Made by a program: the position numbers and the translations under genes | Source: Manis javanica | Lineage: Eukaryota; Chordata; Mammalia; Pholidota; Manidae | DNA length: 64,000 bases | Reading direction: 5' to 3' | NCBI RefSeq assembly: GCF_040802235.1 | Contig: NC_133156.1 | Location: forward strand, 185,144,351-185,208,350 | Shown: piece by piece, positions 25,254-40,388 of the stretch | Layout of the letters: every line of letters begins with the position of its first letter | Position numbering within the stretch: the stretch's first letter is position 1 | Notes under the pieces: model-generated | The model's input: the letters and a program-made list of their open reading frames with translations, nothing else | What the model was told of the DNA's origin: nothing | The model's database searches: none

Positions 25254-28200
25254 CTGGTTTAAAAGAAAGTGAGCGACAGTGAGCATGCGCACTGGATAGG
25301 CCACCCAGTTCACCCTCCTTCTGCAAGGAATGAAATCCCTAATTTTTGAGTGCCCTAAGAATATTAAATATGTGGTTTTCAAACTTAACATTATTTTATG
25401 ATCATATACAGTCACTACATAATTATGTTTATAGTATTTATATAGATACTATATAGTATAATCATATGTGTGTGTGTGTACATTTATGAAATAAATAAAA
25501 CAGTCAAGGAGAAACATTTTCTTTTATAGTTTAAAAGCAAACTAGATTTCTCACTTTTGCACACCAGTAGTGTCTAATGAGTACATTTTCTCTGCTCAGA
25601 ATATAAACCAAGGGCTGAGTCTGATTTTTTAAAGATACACAGTATACCTGTATACCACCAGCCCACCAGTATAGCCTGAACTTGGTTTTATCAAGGGGCA
25701 AAGTTTGAGTCTCTGCTGAAAGATCAAAAGGCAATAAACTGGCCAATACTGTGACAAGACTTAAAACATCCACCTCAAATCAAAAGAGAAACACACTCCC
25801 TACCTCCAAATGGAAGCATCATTCTATGGGGAGAAGGCAGCGAGCAGATTCAGTAGTAAAAATCTGGGCTTATGCAGCTGTAATGTTTTCCTGGCAGCCT
25901 CTAAAATATCATCAGCCCAAAATGACAAGGCAAAACCAGAGTTTCGATGTCTAAACCACGTCTGCCCAGTGATACTTTCATCCCCACACCTGAGAAGTCA
26001 ATCCAACCAACATGAATCATAGACTCATAACCTGGGACCCAGAGGTCGTCTGGCAGAACCCCCTCGCTCTCAGAGGAGGACCTCAGACCCAGATCAGTTA
26101 AGCAATCCACCCAAGATCCTGCCGCTAACTGAGTGGCACAGACCTAACTATAACCTAGGGGCACTTTCCACTCCCCACACTGCCCCACTGTGCAGATATC
26201 CCTATCGTTGTGGGAGATCTCGTTTAAGGATGTAAAAGGGATTCCCCTTTAAGGAATGTCATAGTTCAATTACAGAGTCAGGAGGTAGTAAGTCTCTCCA
26301 TCAAAGCCAGTTCTGAGGTAAAGGTTTTGTCAGCTTTGCTCAGGGATTTATTCAAGTCATCCACAAAGCCACACCTACTCCCCAAGACTCCAAGAGCCAG
26401 GGCATCGTTGGGAGAGAATAACTCTTGGTCTTTCCCAGGTTTTCAGACAGAAATTCATTCACACTATGCCTGACTGATTGCATAATTGACTGTGGCTGAC
26501 TCAGGATGTCCCAGGTGTGGGAAGGGAATCTGAGTAGATGTACTTCTTTCAAACAAAAATTCATTCTTACCATCTAGGTTGCTCTCCACTGAAGTCACCA
26601 CACAGCCTCTCAAGCGGATGGCTCCCAGGGGATCTTCCCCCTAGCGGAGAGCGGAATCCTTTGTTATGTTTCCAAAGAACAATGTATTGGATATACCTTA
26701 TCTTATTAGTGCAAAGGCCACATAGACTCACTCTGGTATAATCAGGGCTCCCAAAATAGGTAAGAGCAGAAGGAGATTAAAGGGAACCCTTCTAGATTCT
26801 CCACCTCCCACTTCACCCAGGGAAGTTGGATGAAGAGACACAAGTCAGTCTGAGCTTCCTGTCCGAGGAAAAGTTCCAGGGGAGGTATGGAGGCTGAATC
26901 ACCACATCCCACGAAAGAAGAGCTGTGGGTTTCCAGAGCTCTTTGGCTGCATGCAGCTGATAGAGTAGTACAACCCTCACAGGAGGGAATCAACAAGCCC
27001 TGCACCACACACAGAGGCCAAGGACCCGCCTGGGTGGAACTGTCTCTATGCTTTAGAACTGGCTCATTTTATTGAGGAAAAAACCCTCCTCCGCACCATC
27101 AACTTCCCAAATGACTGGACCTAAACAATGCTTTCATCCAAGTTGGCCTAAAAGGAATTATCATTTTTTTTTTTTTGCCTATTAAACCAAGAGCAAAGTG
27201 TTGGATTAGTTGAGTTCCTCTGACAATATCAGATTGGGGCAAACAAAAAAAATTATGCTGAGTTGACCAAATAAAGGGCAATATAGTGATATTTTCTTCA
27301 TCCTTGAACTTACACTGGCCCCAAAGCCTAAGATCTTAGATCTTTGCAATAAGAGAGGGCAGGAAAAGGCAGAGGAAGGTGGGAGAAAGAGAAGTAGGAG
27401 AGTAAAGAGGAAAAGGGGATATCGACAGAGCAGAAAGGAGAAAAAGAAGCCAGCTACTGGCTGCAGTGGAGGCTCCCAGCGGATGGCCTTTGGCCACAGA
27501 GTCTCACCCCAGCAGGGTCATAGTAGTGCAGATACGCAGGGTCTTCTCTCAGAATGAATTTTCTCACTTTCCAGTTTTTCCTCCTATGCCCCTATATTCA
27601 GGGTCAATGTAAGAAAAGCAATGATGAGTTCTTATCATCACTCTGTACACATAGTACCTACATAATAAGTGTTTGACGAATTGAAAAAAAAAAGAAAAGA
27701 GAGATAAATACAAACCCCAGAAGAACCAGGCCCCAACCCACGTCTTGGAGATAGAGATAGCACTAGAGCCAATGAACAATTGGGATGTTATTAAATTATG
27801 GATTAGCTTATTTCTAAGATCATCTTTCAACTTGTGTATTATGTAAGAATACTGCATAGAAGCTACTATGTTAGGTAATGGTGAGGCTATAAAGAGGGTT
27901 AAGACACAGCCCTACTCTTCAAAGTTTATAACCCTACGTGGAAATATAAAATAGAAAATGTCCAAACCACATAATTGGTATAGATAATGGGTTTCAAAGG
28001 AATTAAAGGAGGGAGATGTAATTGTGGGTTTGGGATGTCAGAGGGAACGTCATGAAGAACTACGCTTGGCCAGGTGGGACACAGGGGAGTTCGATGGGTG
28101 AATGAGGCAGGTGGGAAGCCTACCGGCAACAGGAAAACAGCAGGGGGAATGCAGGAGACATAGGCAGCCATCCGTGAATAGGACCTGTCTGGCTAGAATG

Positions 28201-31200
28201 CAGGGCTCATGAGACAGCAGAGGGGAGTGTGGAAAAATGGAAAGGGACTTAATAAAAATAAAAGGCAGGGTTGTCCCTGATGGTGGTTGGTTCTGTTGGA
28301 AGGGAAAAGCCTATAATCACATTTTAGGAAGATTAATATAGTAACAACATTCAGGATGGACCAGCTGGCTAGGTTAAAGATAAGCCAGAGGAAAGAAAGA
28401 TAATAAAGTAAAAAGGAGATCATTAGGAAATGATTGTAACAATCCAAGCATAAAATTAGGGGCTAACATCAGATAGCAACAATGGAGATGGGAAGGAATG
28501 ATCGTTGTGACAGATGTGATGAAAAAGAATAGGACTTGGTCCTTTGCAATAGAATTAAACACTGACATCAACTGGACTGCGGGTTTTGAGGGCAGGTTTT
28601 GCATCTTGTTTCTCTCCTTCCTTTGCCCAGCACTGTCTGGCACATAGAAGCTGTTTCATATCTGTTTGTTATTGCCCTGAATTACCCAGTTTTTCCCATT
28701 AGCTTATAGCAGTGTTTTAAATGTCATGGTAAACATGATTTTATGATTTCCCACAGTAAATTCAAATGACTGAAATAACTTCTGAAGCCAAAAAAAAATT
28801 AGGTTAGACGATACAGTTTCCATCTTGCTAATCTGAAGACTATTATTTGTTATTTCTAAAGCAGCACATTTTGACAGGCACATAGATGGATTTTCTAGTA
28901 TGTCATGTTACTTGTATAGAAAACAATAAAACATTTATGATTTTAACAGATAGTGCCTCCTTCATAATGTCGGGTCAAAGGAGTTTAAAGGGAGCTTTCA
29001 AGAATGGGTCTAAGTTATTTGGCCAAGCATTTAGTCAGGAGCTTATATTCAAAGAGCCTTTACTTGCCAGAGGTTGGAAGCCAGGAACCCTGTAGAGTCA
29101 TATGGGAGAACAGAGACTATTTCTATCTGCAGTATCATATCCAGAATGGCTTTTGTAAAGCACCAACTTCTGAAATTCTTTTTCTGAATTCCTGCTCTTT
29201 GGCTTGGCTAATCTGTCCCTAGGGTGAGGATACTAAAGGTTCTACCCCACGCCATTTCCTCCTGACCTGTAGTCGCATATGTCACGTTCGCTTATGCAAT
29301 AACTGGGTGGGTACCAAGTTTCCATGAGTCAGTGGAAGAGGAAGGTAACAGGAGGATGTGAAATCAGCCAAGCCTGGCCAACCATTGCATCGCCTTGAAG
29401 CTCTCTCTGGCATCACAATGTGACACATTAAAGAGTCTGATCTGTCCGTCTTTCATTTAATAAGTGTTTCCTGAGATTTTAAGGAAGGCATGCATTCCTG
29501 GGGATTTGAAGAATTGTTGTTGATCTGTCAAGGTCATCTACTTATATTCAATTTAGTTTACTCTCCAAGTGTCAACTGTCCACCATTGTAGATCAAGAAG
29601 GATGCTGGACTTGGTGGCAGACATGGGAAAAACACATCTAACACATTGTCCCTCTGCATCAAAGAATCTACGTGTGGTTGAGAAACTAATATTTTGTTCA
29701 TTGTCATAACAGAATTAATTATATAAAAAACAGATTATATTGACTGCAGATTATATTGTTTTCCACACTAACGCCCAATATCATTAATCCTCAAACTTTC
29801 TACATTCCCCAAGTGGAATAATTTCCTCTGGGATGGGAGAAATAGGCAGAACTCGGAGGGGGCGAGTTGAGGAGGGCTCGGGGGAGTGGGACCTCCAGCT
29901 GAACCCAGTACTTCCCACCTGTGAAGTATGAACACAGGAATCCTTTTTCATGATAAGCCTTCTGTGCAGGGTAACCCTGGTTGACTCCCAGTAGTAGACA
30001 CAGCATGGTTAGTTTTGTGGTACTTAATGAGGAGATTTTTTAAAGTTCCCTCTAGTGCTTCCGATATGAACCGAGACTATAAATCACTGAGCTAAGAATG
30101 GAAAAACTAAAGGAGCCACCAAGTCATATAAAAGAGGTTTCTTTTCCCTCTCCCTCCCACAAAAAAGTTAGAGGAAAGGCAATTGTAAAAGAACAAAATG
30201 CCTGAATATACATAGATTTCTATTTTCTTCATGTTAAAAGGAGGCTTATAATGATGACTATGTAAATAGTCGTATTTTGATAGTAGGATAAATAAGCATT
30301 TAAGAAAAAGGTTAGCTCTACAGTTCTTGGCCTTGGTCACGCATCAGAATCCCGTGGGGAGCTGTAAAATCTGGACAGTCTGATTTAATTGGCCGATAGT
30401 ACAATTTTAACAGATTCCCTCCCAAATTACTCTTAATAGCTACCTTCCAGCACTTGTAATCAAAGAGCCAGAATATAGGAATGTTTGGCAAATGAATGAG
30501 GAAGCCAGCGATGGGGAAAACTCTGCCCATGGGCAACTGCCAGAACCTTCCCCACATAAGTCTGGCCCTGCTGCTATGCTTTCCTGTAATCTAATCAGTG
30601 GTCACCCTGTCACAAAAGTTATTAGAACAGTCTGTGAATTCTTTCTAAATCCTCACTGTATTATTGCTTAGGACCCCTTCTCTCAAAACCTGGTGCTAAG
30701 GTAAGTTTTCCACACTAACGCCCCACTTTCTTTGTGAAACTCAAAATCCCTACCTATGCCTATTCTCAACTAGTCCAAAGTCCTTCTTAAATGGAAATAT
30801 ATGCTCAACTTTGATTCTTTCCTCTTCAGCCTAGAAGTTCAGGGCCCTATTAGGATGTAAGTCGAACCTCTCAGTCCTGGGGGGCCTATAGACAGTACAT
30901 GGAAATCTCATGGAACCAGGTTCTCTCTGTTGTCTACTGAGCAGCTCCTTTCAGACAGCTCACAGAACAGCCAGGAAGGTAAGACCTTGGTCTTCTCAAG
31001 CAGTTATGGCTTCTATGACACCATCTGCTAGTATCAGATTGTTTCACTCTGAATATACCTGTTTTCCTGCTACTTCGTCCTCTACCGGGTGCTGGCCCCT
31101 GGCCCTGGCTTCCTCACCCAGACTCAGCCCTAGTATTCTCCTACCTCTTGGCATCCTGCATCTTGGCCCCTGGTAACCAACTCGAGCTCTTCAGCCCACC

Positions 31201-34200
31201 CCAGCCAGCCCTTGCCTCCCAGACATTGACAGGCACCTGGACACCTGGTAACTGCACAGGACTTCCCCCCAGGGTGAGTCCATGCCCTCTGACTGAATCT
31301 GAACTTCATCTACTGCTCCTTCTGCTGAGTAGGCTTAAGGCATGCCCTCAATTTGGTCTCACGATGTCATACCCACATGTTAGAATAGTACTTCTTTGCT
31401 TTCAATGATATACAATGTTCTTCTTCTGGATGTGGCCTGCTCTGTGTCCTGGTTGCTTTGCAGGGTGGATGGGTGGGCAAATGGAAATACTTTTACTATG
31501 AAATATCTCTGTCTTTTGGATGGCATCTCTTAGCCAACTGATTTCCTCCAGCTAATGAAAAGGTCAGGATCTTTGCTAGAATGTCTGTTACCCCCCAAGA
31601 TATCCATAAAAGAAGAGTTTCCCTATTTCAAGTTGCATCTTCTGCCCTGCCTGCCTCAGTCCTTGTGACCTAATGCCACTTTGATCATCTACTTAGCTAT
31701 TTGTCTGTCTTCACTCTGTGGGATTCATTTTCTAGTTGACTACTGCCCAAACAAATGGAATACCATTTGGGTAATTTAGGATAGAAAAGACCTGGTAAGA
31801 GGGAAAGAGTAGAAGGGAGTCATGGTGGCCACTCACCTGCTTCAGTAAACATCCCTGCTTAATAATGACCCCTCTGAATTCTTCTTTTAGAATCACATCA
31901 TCATCACTGGAGTTCTCTTCACAGAAGAATCCACTGTCTGGCTATTGGGAACACAAAGGGCAAGTTTATTTAGCCAGTCTAGGTGTCTTGCTACTTGTAC
32001 TGTCTCCACCTCCACCTCCGCTCCAGCCCCTGGGGTAGATTCTTCTTCTCCTTCCCGCTGTGGTTCATAACCCAACCTGACCCTTCAAGCTTGTGCTGGT
32101 TAACTCATTTCCTCTCCTGCTTTTTCTTGTTTCTAGTCACTAGGTATTCTCTTGTCGGTACTCAAGTGTGGTCTTTCAATAGCCTTTCATTTCCTTGGTT
32201 TCCCCAAACTATGCTCTAAGTCTAGGTCAGCACATTTCTCCTTTCAAAGACTTCTTTCTTGGGAACTCATGGCCGCAGCCTTGAAGTCAGTATTGGCTAA
32301 CTTATAACTTATACAACACGATCATTACAGCCTCTGCTATGCAGCTCCTTCTACCTTGCGAAGACCAAGAGCATGTGTCAAAGCTCCTTCTCTGAGGTCA
32401 GGAAGGAACTCAGAGTTGCTCAGCTGTAAGTGGGCAGTGAATCACACAGGGGAGGAAGAGCCTCTGTGATGGGTATTTTTAGAATCCCACATTTAAATGG
32501 CTAGAAACAACCAGATCAAAGGTCTGAGACAAAATAAAACTCACGGTGGAACTTCCCCCAGAGTGAAATGAAACTCTCTCTGGGACATTCACTTCATTTT
32601 TATAAATAGGTTGGTTCTCTTAAGTAGCTTTGTAACTTTAGAGATCTGACCCCAAATAAAAACAAAACTGTCAAATTCCCCTAGAAATCCACCATGGCTG
32701 GATTTCTCATATGGCCCAAGATGAGGTCTGTGTTTTGTAACACAGTGTTTCCCAATTTGTGGTAAGCATACTACGGGAGGAATGTGAGATGATTGGGGGA
32801 GGGGACATGGATAAACATATTTTGTATTAAGAGTCATATATTTTAACATGTATTTGGAAAAAATACAACTAGCACATTGTGATTTTCCAGATCTCCCTCT
32901 AGAAAGGAAGCTCCCAGAGGGCCATGGTTTTTGCCAATTTTTTTTTCCACTGCAGTATCACCTTTGTCTAGGGGAGTGCCTGGCGTGTACTACAGTCCAG
33001 TAGGTTTTTCTAAATGAATTACTGCTTGGAATAGGAACAGATATAATAATGTTTTAAATGTCAATTTAAAGAAAACCATTAAAGTTAATGATATTTTCCT
33101 TTATACTGGCTCACTGGATGGGGCAGGCATGAGGGAGACAGCTGTTAAGTCAGGGACATCAACAGCTCTCGGAAAGACTGGGCCCTTTCTCACACATATG
33201 TGAATACAAAAGGAAACCAACTGAGCATCTGGCCAGGGCAGTGCCCATCACAGGAAGAGTAAATGAGTAGCTTTTGTCACTTACAAAGTAGTAGAAGGCA
33301 TCGGCATTGTCCAGGAAAGGGTTCTCAGCAGTCCCGTCAGCTGCGTTCTTGGATATGTCTCCAGCAGGCTGCAGGTACCCTTCGTTCAGCAGCGAGGAGG
33401 CAATCATGAGGCCTTCCTGGCGATTCCGAACAGACTGGTTAGACACCAGCCAGTCAATGGCACAGTTACCTGAATGGGACCATCAGAGAGAAGGTTAACT
33501 CTTCTACCAAGGACCAAGCCACTGACGGTCACCCCTGGAGAGTTCCAGAGCACCCAAGTGTCTGGCTTTTCACATCTTCCCTGTTATTCCCAGAAAGAAA
33601 AATGAAATCAGTGGGGTAGATACCTGGAAGCATGGAACCATGTAAAGAGTTTTTTAAAAACATCTACACGCTCACTAACAAGCAATGTGTGTATCCAAGA
33701 AATCATTTTCACTAACCCACTCATTTAGTCCATTAATGAACAAACTCAGTGCTAAATGCTGTGATGGGTTTTATGGAGGCTCCGTCAGGGAATCTAAAAG
33801 GGACATATGGGAGCTAAGTGTTGTAATATGTGTTTTGCCCTGGGTCCATACAGTGGAGCTACTGGATCAAATCTGCAGGAAGGGGTGGAAAGAGTGGGTG
33901 GAGGATGGGCAGCTGTGCATGCACAGTAGGGAAAAGATTCATAGAGGAAGTGACACTGGGCTCACACTTAAAATATGATTTTTGCAAAGTATATGAGGTG
34001 AGGGCTTAAAGAAGCCAGCACAAGCTGAACAGGAGTGTGAACAACACACACAAAGGCATGAAGCAGCTCTGCTGAGGGGGAGAGAGAGAAGTTAGTGGAA
34101 AGAAGGTACAGGGTAAGTGTGGAGAGCTGCGATGGCATCTTAAGAGATTGGGCAAAGATGAGCCATTGTAAATTGTTAAGAAGGGAAAAACATGATCAGA

Positions 34201-37200
34201 TGTGCATGTCCCAAATTAAAATTTGATGACATCAGTTGCACTGGAATGTCACACCTTTGCAGGGTTTAGTAAGGACTTTGAGAAGTCATGCCATCAACTT
34301 TCGGCCTCATGAGAGGACTGCAAAGAGAATCAAGTGAAACTGACCCATCAAGTGGGTTATTAGAAGGCTACAAGAAACCTTTTTGTTAAAACACCATGTT
34401 CCATACAATGTAGCCAAGCAGGGAGCCAGTGTAGCGGGCGGTGTGTCCCATGAAAGTGACACACTAGGATACCCCATCCCTGAAACAGCAGTGAAAGCAA
34501 TATTTAGTGAGCCTTCCATGGATTTGGAAGGTATTTGCCAGCTTTTCTTTTCCTAGGAAGATCAACTAAATACTACTACATTTCTGCTTTTAATCCTCAG
34601 TGACGCTGTACAAGGCCAGGGCAGTAATTACAGACCTCATTTTAAAATGAGAAAATTAAGGCTCAGAGAACTCAGGTGACCTCAGGCCTGAGTTACACTG
34701 CAATGGATCATCTTCACTTCAAGTGTTCTAATCCTAGATTCGGTATTTGTTCAGCAAAACATGCTGAACTTGAAAGACAGTCTCCTAGCCCCCCTGTCAC
34801 CTGACATTCTGGGTTCTCCCCACTTGCCAGGAGTTCCTGAGTCTCCACCTCTGCTGTGGGCTTCTCTCTCTCTGCTGAGCCTACCTGATTCATGAAGACC
34901 CCACCTGAATTTCTAGAACCCACCTTGACATTCAATGGGGAGGACAAAAGACATTTTAGCCCAATATGCTGGGACTCAGTATGACATTACACAGGAAATA
35001 AGTGTGACCTGGACCTTGTGCCCAGATCTACACTGGGAAGGCTTCCTGTCCCTTTGCCAGAGGCTGCCTCGGTGACCTCAGTCCTGCTGGAGTTAGTTAG
35101 GGCCCTGCTCTTGCCAGTTTCCCCAATCACTGCCCATTGCTTGATATCTTGATCCCAAATCTTAGCCCTGATTTTTCTGATGCTAACGGGCTACTCTCTG
35201 AGGCTGAATTCCCAGGGTACACTACCCTGCAACCACAGATCATCCCCTCGACCCCTCCACCTTCCTGACCCTGACCTCAAGCACCCTGGGGCAGTTCAGT
35301 TCCCTTGTTCACCAATCCGTATTCTGTGACCTCTCCCATCCACTGTGCGCCACCTTCCAACCCCACACAGAAGGCTGACCGAGAACCCCAGAGTGGCTCC
35401 CCCAGCTGCCCCGCTCAGCCTTGCAAGGTCTTTACCTGTAAAACAGTGATTAAAAATCTTCTTGTCCTTCTCGAGGTTCAGTTCTCTGACTCCTTTTTCA
35501 GTGTCTTTCATGGACAAATACAAAGCCCTGCAGGGCAATGAAAACATCCAGGTGAGTGGGAAGCGTTCAGAACGGCAGTCCTCTCGGAGCGGCCACCCTG
35601 GAGAGGCAGCTGTGGGCACAGGCTTCACCCCTCCAGGTGGCTACTGAGCCTCCTCTCCACTATATCCCAGGTAGTTAGAGGGCAGAGGTCATATCTGCAT
35701 AACTGTGGCCTACACAGCATCCAGCAAAACGTGCTAGAAGGTACTTAATGTTTCTGAAATTCATTAAGCTCTTTGTTAACTCCTGGTCCTAAAAGTTAGA
35801 GAGTTGCCCCTATTTAGGTGCCAAGATTAAAAGTTCTTAGGACCAACTTTTCATATATATTCTAGATCTTCATGTCCCAGTTCTTAAATGTGTTTAAGAC
35901 ACCATTGAGTGTAGATATTTGCCTCCAAGAAACTGAATATTTTAACTATGCTCATCTCTTATTCTAAGATCATAGGAGGTCAGGCAAAATAGTGAGATGT
36001 TCCGTCCTTGAAGTAAGAAAGATGGCCTTATCAAAGAAATTGCAAGTGCCAAAACAGAAAGCCCTGTCATGAATTCTGTGACTCCACGTACATCTTTCCC
36101 CTTTAGCTCTGACAGCTGTGGCCAGAACTGTGGCCACTTGACAACCCCACTTGACAACCCCACCCAGCAGCTATGGCTTTAAGAGGCACCTCCCTTTGGG
36201 TCCTTGGTGAGAGAAGGTGTCATTCTCATCAGGCTCAATGTGCTCTATCGACATCCTGTGACATGCCCAATACTGTGTTAGGCTTGCAGAAGGGGTTTCT
36301 TCAGCCCCCTCTGAGGGGCCCTTTCCCCATTTTGCAAACAGAATCCTTGTTGGACATTTTAAGCAGCCAACATGGAATTCTTCCTGGCAGGGCTCCTGTT
36401 TCAGGGTATGCGTTACATAATAAACAAACCTAGCAAGAAGAAAAGAGACTCCTATAGAAAGGCCTTCATGTGACAGGAGAACATGGAAAACATGCAGAAG
36501 GAAGAAATCCTGTTACTAACCCTTGCCAGGAGCCTCTAACCACCGTTGGGCAACAACTATCGCCTGCAAGTCTAAGCCAGTCACCCTCAGAGACCATTAA
36601 GCCAGGTCAAGGTATAAAAGTCTTCTGCCCAGGATGAGTGCTCGCTTTGGCTGGCCCTTGCTGACTCTGTGAGTGTAAGAACTCGAACTTGAAACCTTAC
36701 CTACTTAACACACATAGCCTCTGCCTTTTTCTACCTGTCTGGAGATTCTGAAGTTTTCTTTCAAAACTAAGTTACTATGGCTACTTAGTAAATGCAATGA
36801 TGCATTCTTTTTCTCTCCCTGTCTCTAGGCCAAAGTTACCCTAAATGAGGGAATTTATACTCCAGTACTCTTCTTTTCTCAGCTGTAGGTCTTGGAGAAG
36901 CCAAGGTAACTCCCTCTGACCTGCTCAAACATATTACTGCACCAAGTGCCAGCATCGAGCTGAAAGAATGGGTGCAGCCCGCAGAGATGGCCAAAGCAAG
37001 CCTCGGAGCAGGTCTGTTGTGAAATTTCCTCAAAAGTGGGGCAATGTTAGGAAAGGGCAGAGGGAAGAAAATGCAGAAAATCACCCTAAGTCAATGGTTT
37101 CCGGCAGTCGGATGGACCTCCTGGTGGATTTCCTTGCAAACTTCTGGCCTCCTTCAATGCACTTAATGGCTTTCTTGATGTCCCGAACCCAGGCATCTCT

Positions 37201-40200
37201 CTCTTCCAGGAAGGCTGCCTGGAAGAACTGGTCCTGCTGTTTGGCCGTAGTGATCTTAAACACAAACTAAAAATCAAAACACATCCCATTAGGAATGACT
37301 CCTTTCAAGAGGCTGAGGTCCCTTATGAAGCACAGCAGTTGAGCCAGCCCTGTTCTGTAAGTGCTTGGCCACGAAACACCCCAATGCCCAGGGTGGAGTG
37401 TGGGTGGTGGTGAGAGGACTGAGCCCCAGGAGCACCATTCACATCCCAGGCTATGCACAGACTCAAAAGTCAGTGCCTGACAAGGTGCTCGTTGCAGTTC
37501 ATGTTGTCAACTCACCATCCTTTTGCCAAAGTCCTGACAAGGGCTGGTCAGTGTGCTTCCTTTCAGGGGGATCATCCCTTTGGGGCTGTTGTCACTTTTC
37601 TTCTTGTAGAATTCAATGCCATCTTCTAACAGTACAACCCACATGGGTTTCCAGGTGTTGAATATGCTCCCCTGTAATGATGACAAAAAGAGCTGTGTAA
37701 CAGTGTTTCTGAAAACTGTCCCATAGCTGGTGTGTGACTTGGTAAGATAGCCTAACTTTGGCCAGTGTGGACATAGGTGACCCACATTGGTGTGACCAGG
37801 CTGGTAGGAAAGCAGCCTTCAGGGGAAGGAGACTGCCTTTCTTCTGGAACTTTAATAATGTTTTTCAAGATAAAATGTATACACATCTATAATTAGCCCC
37901 TAAGCCTCTCAAGGGCCATTACCAAGGACCTGCTTCATGTACATTTCAGGCTGACTCTCTGTAGCTCATTTTCTGCTCCCAGTTCTGCACATTATGTTCA
38001 GTTCAGCTGATGGATGGCAATAGATTCTATCTCCAGTGCCAACTCAGACTGAAGAGTAGCTGGTACCTCAGGCTGGACTCACTGGAAAATGTCATGATCC
38101 AATAGCTGTATCAACATAAGCACAGAGACTGTAAATGGTGACATGCTAGCTGCAGTTACGGGCATCCTTTGGCCTAATGAGATTTTATTTGAATATGAAT
38201 GTCAAGAAGAAACTCAGAGTGCAGCCTTGTATACAGGCATGGCTAAGTTTTATGAAAATCACTTGCAAAATGGTCTATAATGCCAGAGTGACATTATCCA
38301 TGTCAACAGGGTTTTTAGGAAAACCCTTACTTAAAAATAATTTTCAGTTTGGGTTAAGGCCAACTGCCCCTTTAGAAATAAACTATCCATTCTGACTACA
38401 TTAAGGAAGTCTCTGTTTCTCATCTATATTTTGGGAGGACTTTGAGAAAAGAAGAGAATAGGTTCTTTGCCTCCAGGCTTTGAGCTCCTATCACCTTGTC
38501 ATGACTACCATGAAATAGAATTATCATCGAGTTCCCAGCAGATCCTGCCACTTATCATAAAAATACAAGAAGCCTCTATATAAAGGTCCAGTTGCTCCAA
38601 AGGAAGACTATTTATGCAAAGAATATAAATACTTAGAGACTATCATTTTACTTGTCCCTGTGTTTCCTTTGTTTAGTCACTGAAAAAAAAAATTAAAACA
38701 CACTATCTCTTTTCTGCACAGGCAGAGTAACTTTCCATACTAACACTGGATTATTTCCCTATTCTTAAAAGTGAGCAAGGTCAGACACTATGCCAACACA
38801 TGAAATAATTTCAATCAAATGCCTTTCTGTTTTTCATCTATTGAAGAGAAAACTGAATCGAAAATAGAAAGAGCTACTGAAAATCAATAAGAAAAATAAA
38901 ATCTATTTCTTAAATGGCCAAAGACTGGAAGCGACATTTCATTAAATAGGATATCCTAAAAGACTCTGAAAATGTATTCAACATCATTATTCATCAGGGA
39001 AATGCAGATTAAAGCCACAGTGAGATGCCTCTACACACCCACGAGAGTATCCAAAATTTGATTGAGAAGAACAGGCCTTGGCAAGGATGGTAACTGAAAC
39101 TTCCATATGTGCCAGCAGGAGTGCAAAATGGTACATCCAACTGGGAAACTGTGGTAAATGTCCTGATTCTTAGAAAAGATATTGAAGTATTTGGGGTGAG
39201 GTAGCACAATGCCTGCAACTCATCCTCAAATATCTCAGCATGAAAATACGTGTGTGTTTACACAGAAATCTACAGGTAGAGAGAGATAAAGCAAATGTGG
39301 CCATGTGTCAACACTTGATACATCTAGGAAAGAATACAGTATTATATATATGATATATTCATATATATAAGATATATATATATAGTAGTCATACTGTATT
39401 TCTTATTCTCGGTGGGTTTGAAATTTTTCAAAATAATTCAGAAAAAATAATAAATGAATAACACATGATACTACAACATAATAATATTTGGGATATGCTT
39501 TTAAAGAAAGATGCAACATCTATTTAATATAAAGTTCAAATAATACACATTCACAAAGTTAGGAATAAGAAGTTGGACTAGATGACTGCTAAAATGCCTT
39601 TGGAGTCTAAAATTTTATATTCTACCTCAGGCCTATCAAACAGTCACTCACGGTTTTTGAGTTGGAATTGGGAGGAATTGGGAGAGGTCAGCTAATCCCT
39701 CTCTCCTTCTGTAGACAATTAAAAAGATACACTGGAAGCAGCTGTGCAGAATGAGTTTGTGCTCTCCTAATTCAAATGTGGCCTCTCTGTCAGCTTTTTC
39801 AGAGGACAAGGTGGCCTTTGAGGAGGCCAATGCTCTGTAAACAAGAGAAATCGGGCCACTTATAAAGGGGAAACTTTCTTCCAGGTTTTGCAGAGGTCAG
39901 CGAGGTTAGGGTGATGGAATCATGGATGATCTCTTTCCTCTCCGCCTTTACTTCAGCCGCCAGCTTCTTGCTGGAGGAAACCCACCGCGCCTCCCCTCGG
40001 CTACACCTGCATTTACCGCGTCTGTCCCCAGCCCTCTTGGCACTCACCCAAGAGCAAGCCTGGACGTGTGATCATGGAAATTTACACACTACAGAGATAC
40101 TTGGATTCATCTACCAACACTCTCATCATACTGGTAAGAGAGCTGAAGCCAGTTAAGCGACTGGCCTAGTACACCTGACCAATTAATGTGGTCATGTGGA

Positions 40201-40341
40201 ACTGGCTCTAGAATCCTGATTCCCAATTTTATGCTCTTGAATTTGCCCTCAGATGCCATCTTCGTTTTGGTTCTGTCATAACTATAATTCTGGAATCTAA
40301 ACCAATTTTGTAGGATACTTAGCTAGCTATATAAATAAAAC

Positions 40342-40388
<47 letters not shown>

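Noticed and set aside
25117-25326. 69-codon minus frame with its own ATG over PLEK exon 9
   Set aside because: The first 20 or so codons lie upstream of the acceptor CCAG at 25256-25254 and do not match pleckstrin. The real exon starts at 25253.
30910-31408. Plus-strand open frames with splice-like AAGGTAAG and AGGGTGAGT sequences in PLEK intron 6
   Set aside because: No protein similarity, wrong strand for PLEK, and no consistent acceptor-donor pairing that keeps a frame.
36645-36662. Short match to the start of U6 snRNA (GTGCTCGCTTTGGCTGG)
   Set aside because: Similarity stops after about 15 bases, with no U6 body and no T-run terminator. Probably coincidence within an LTR-like segment.
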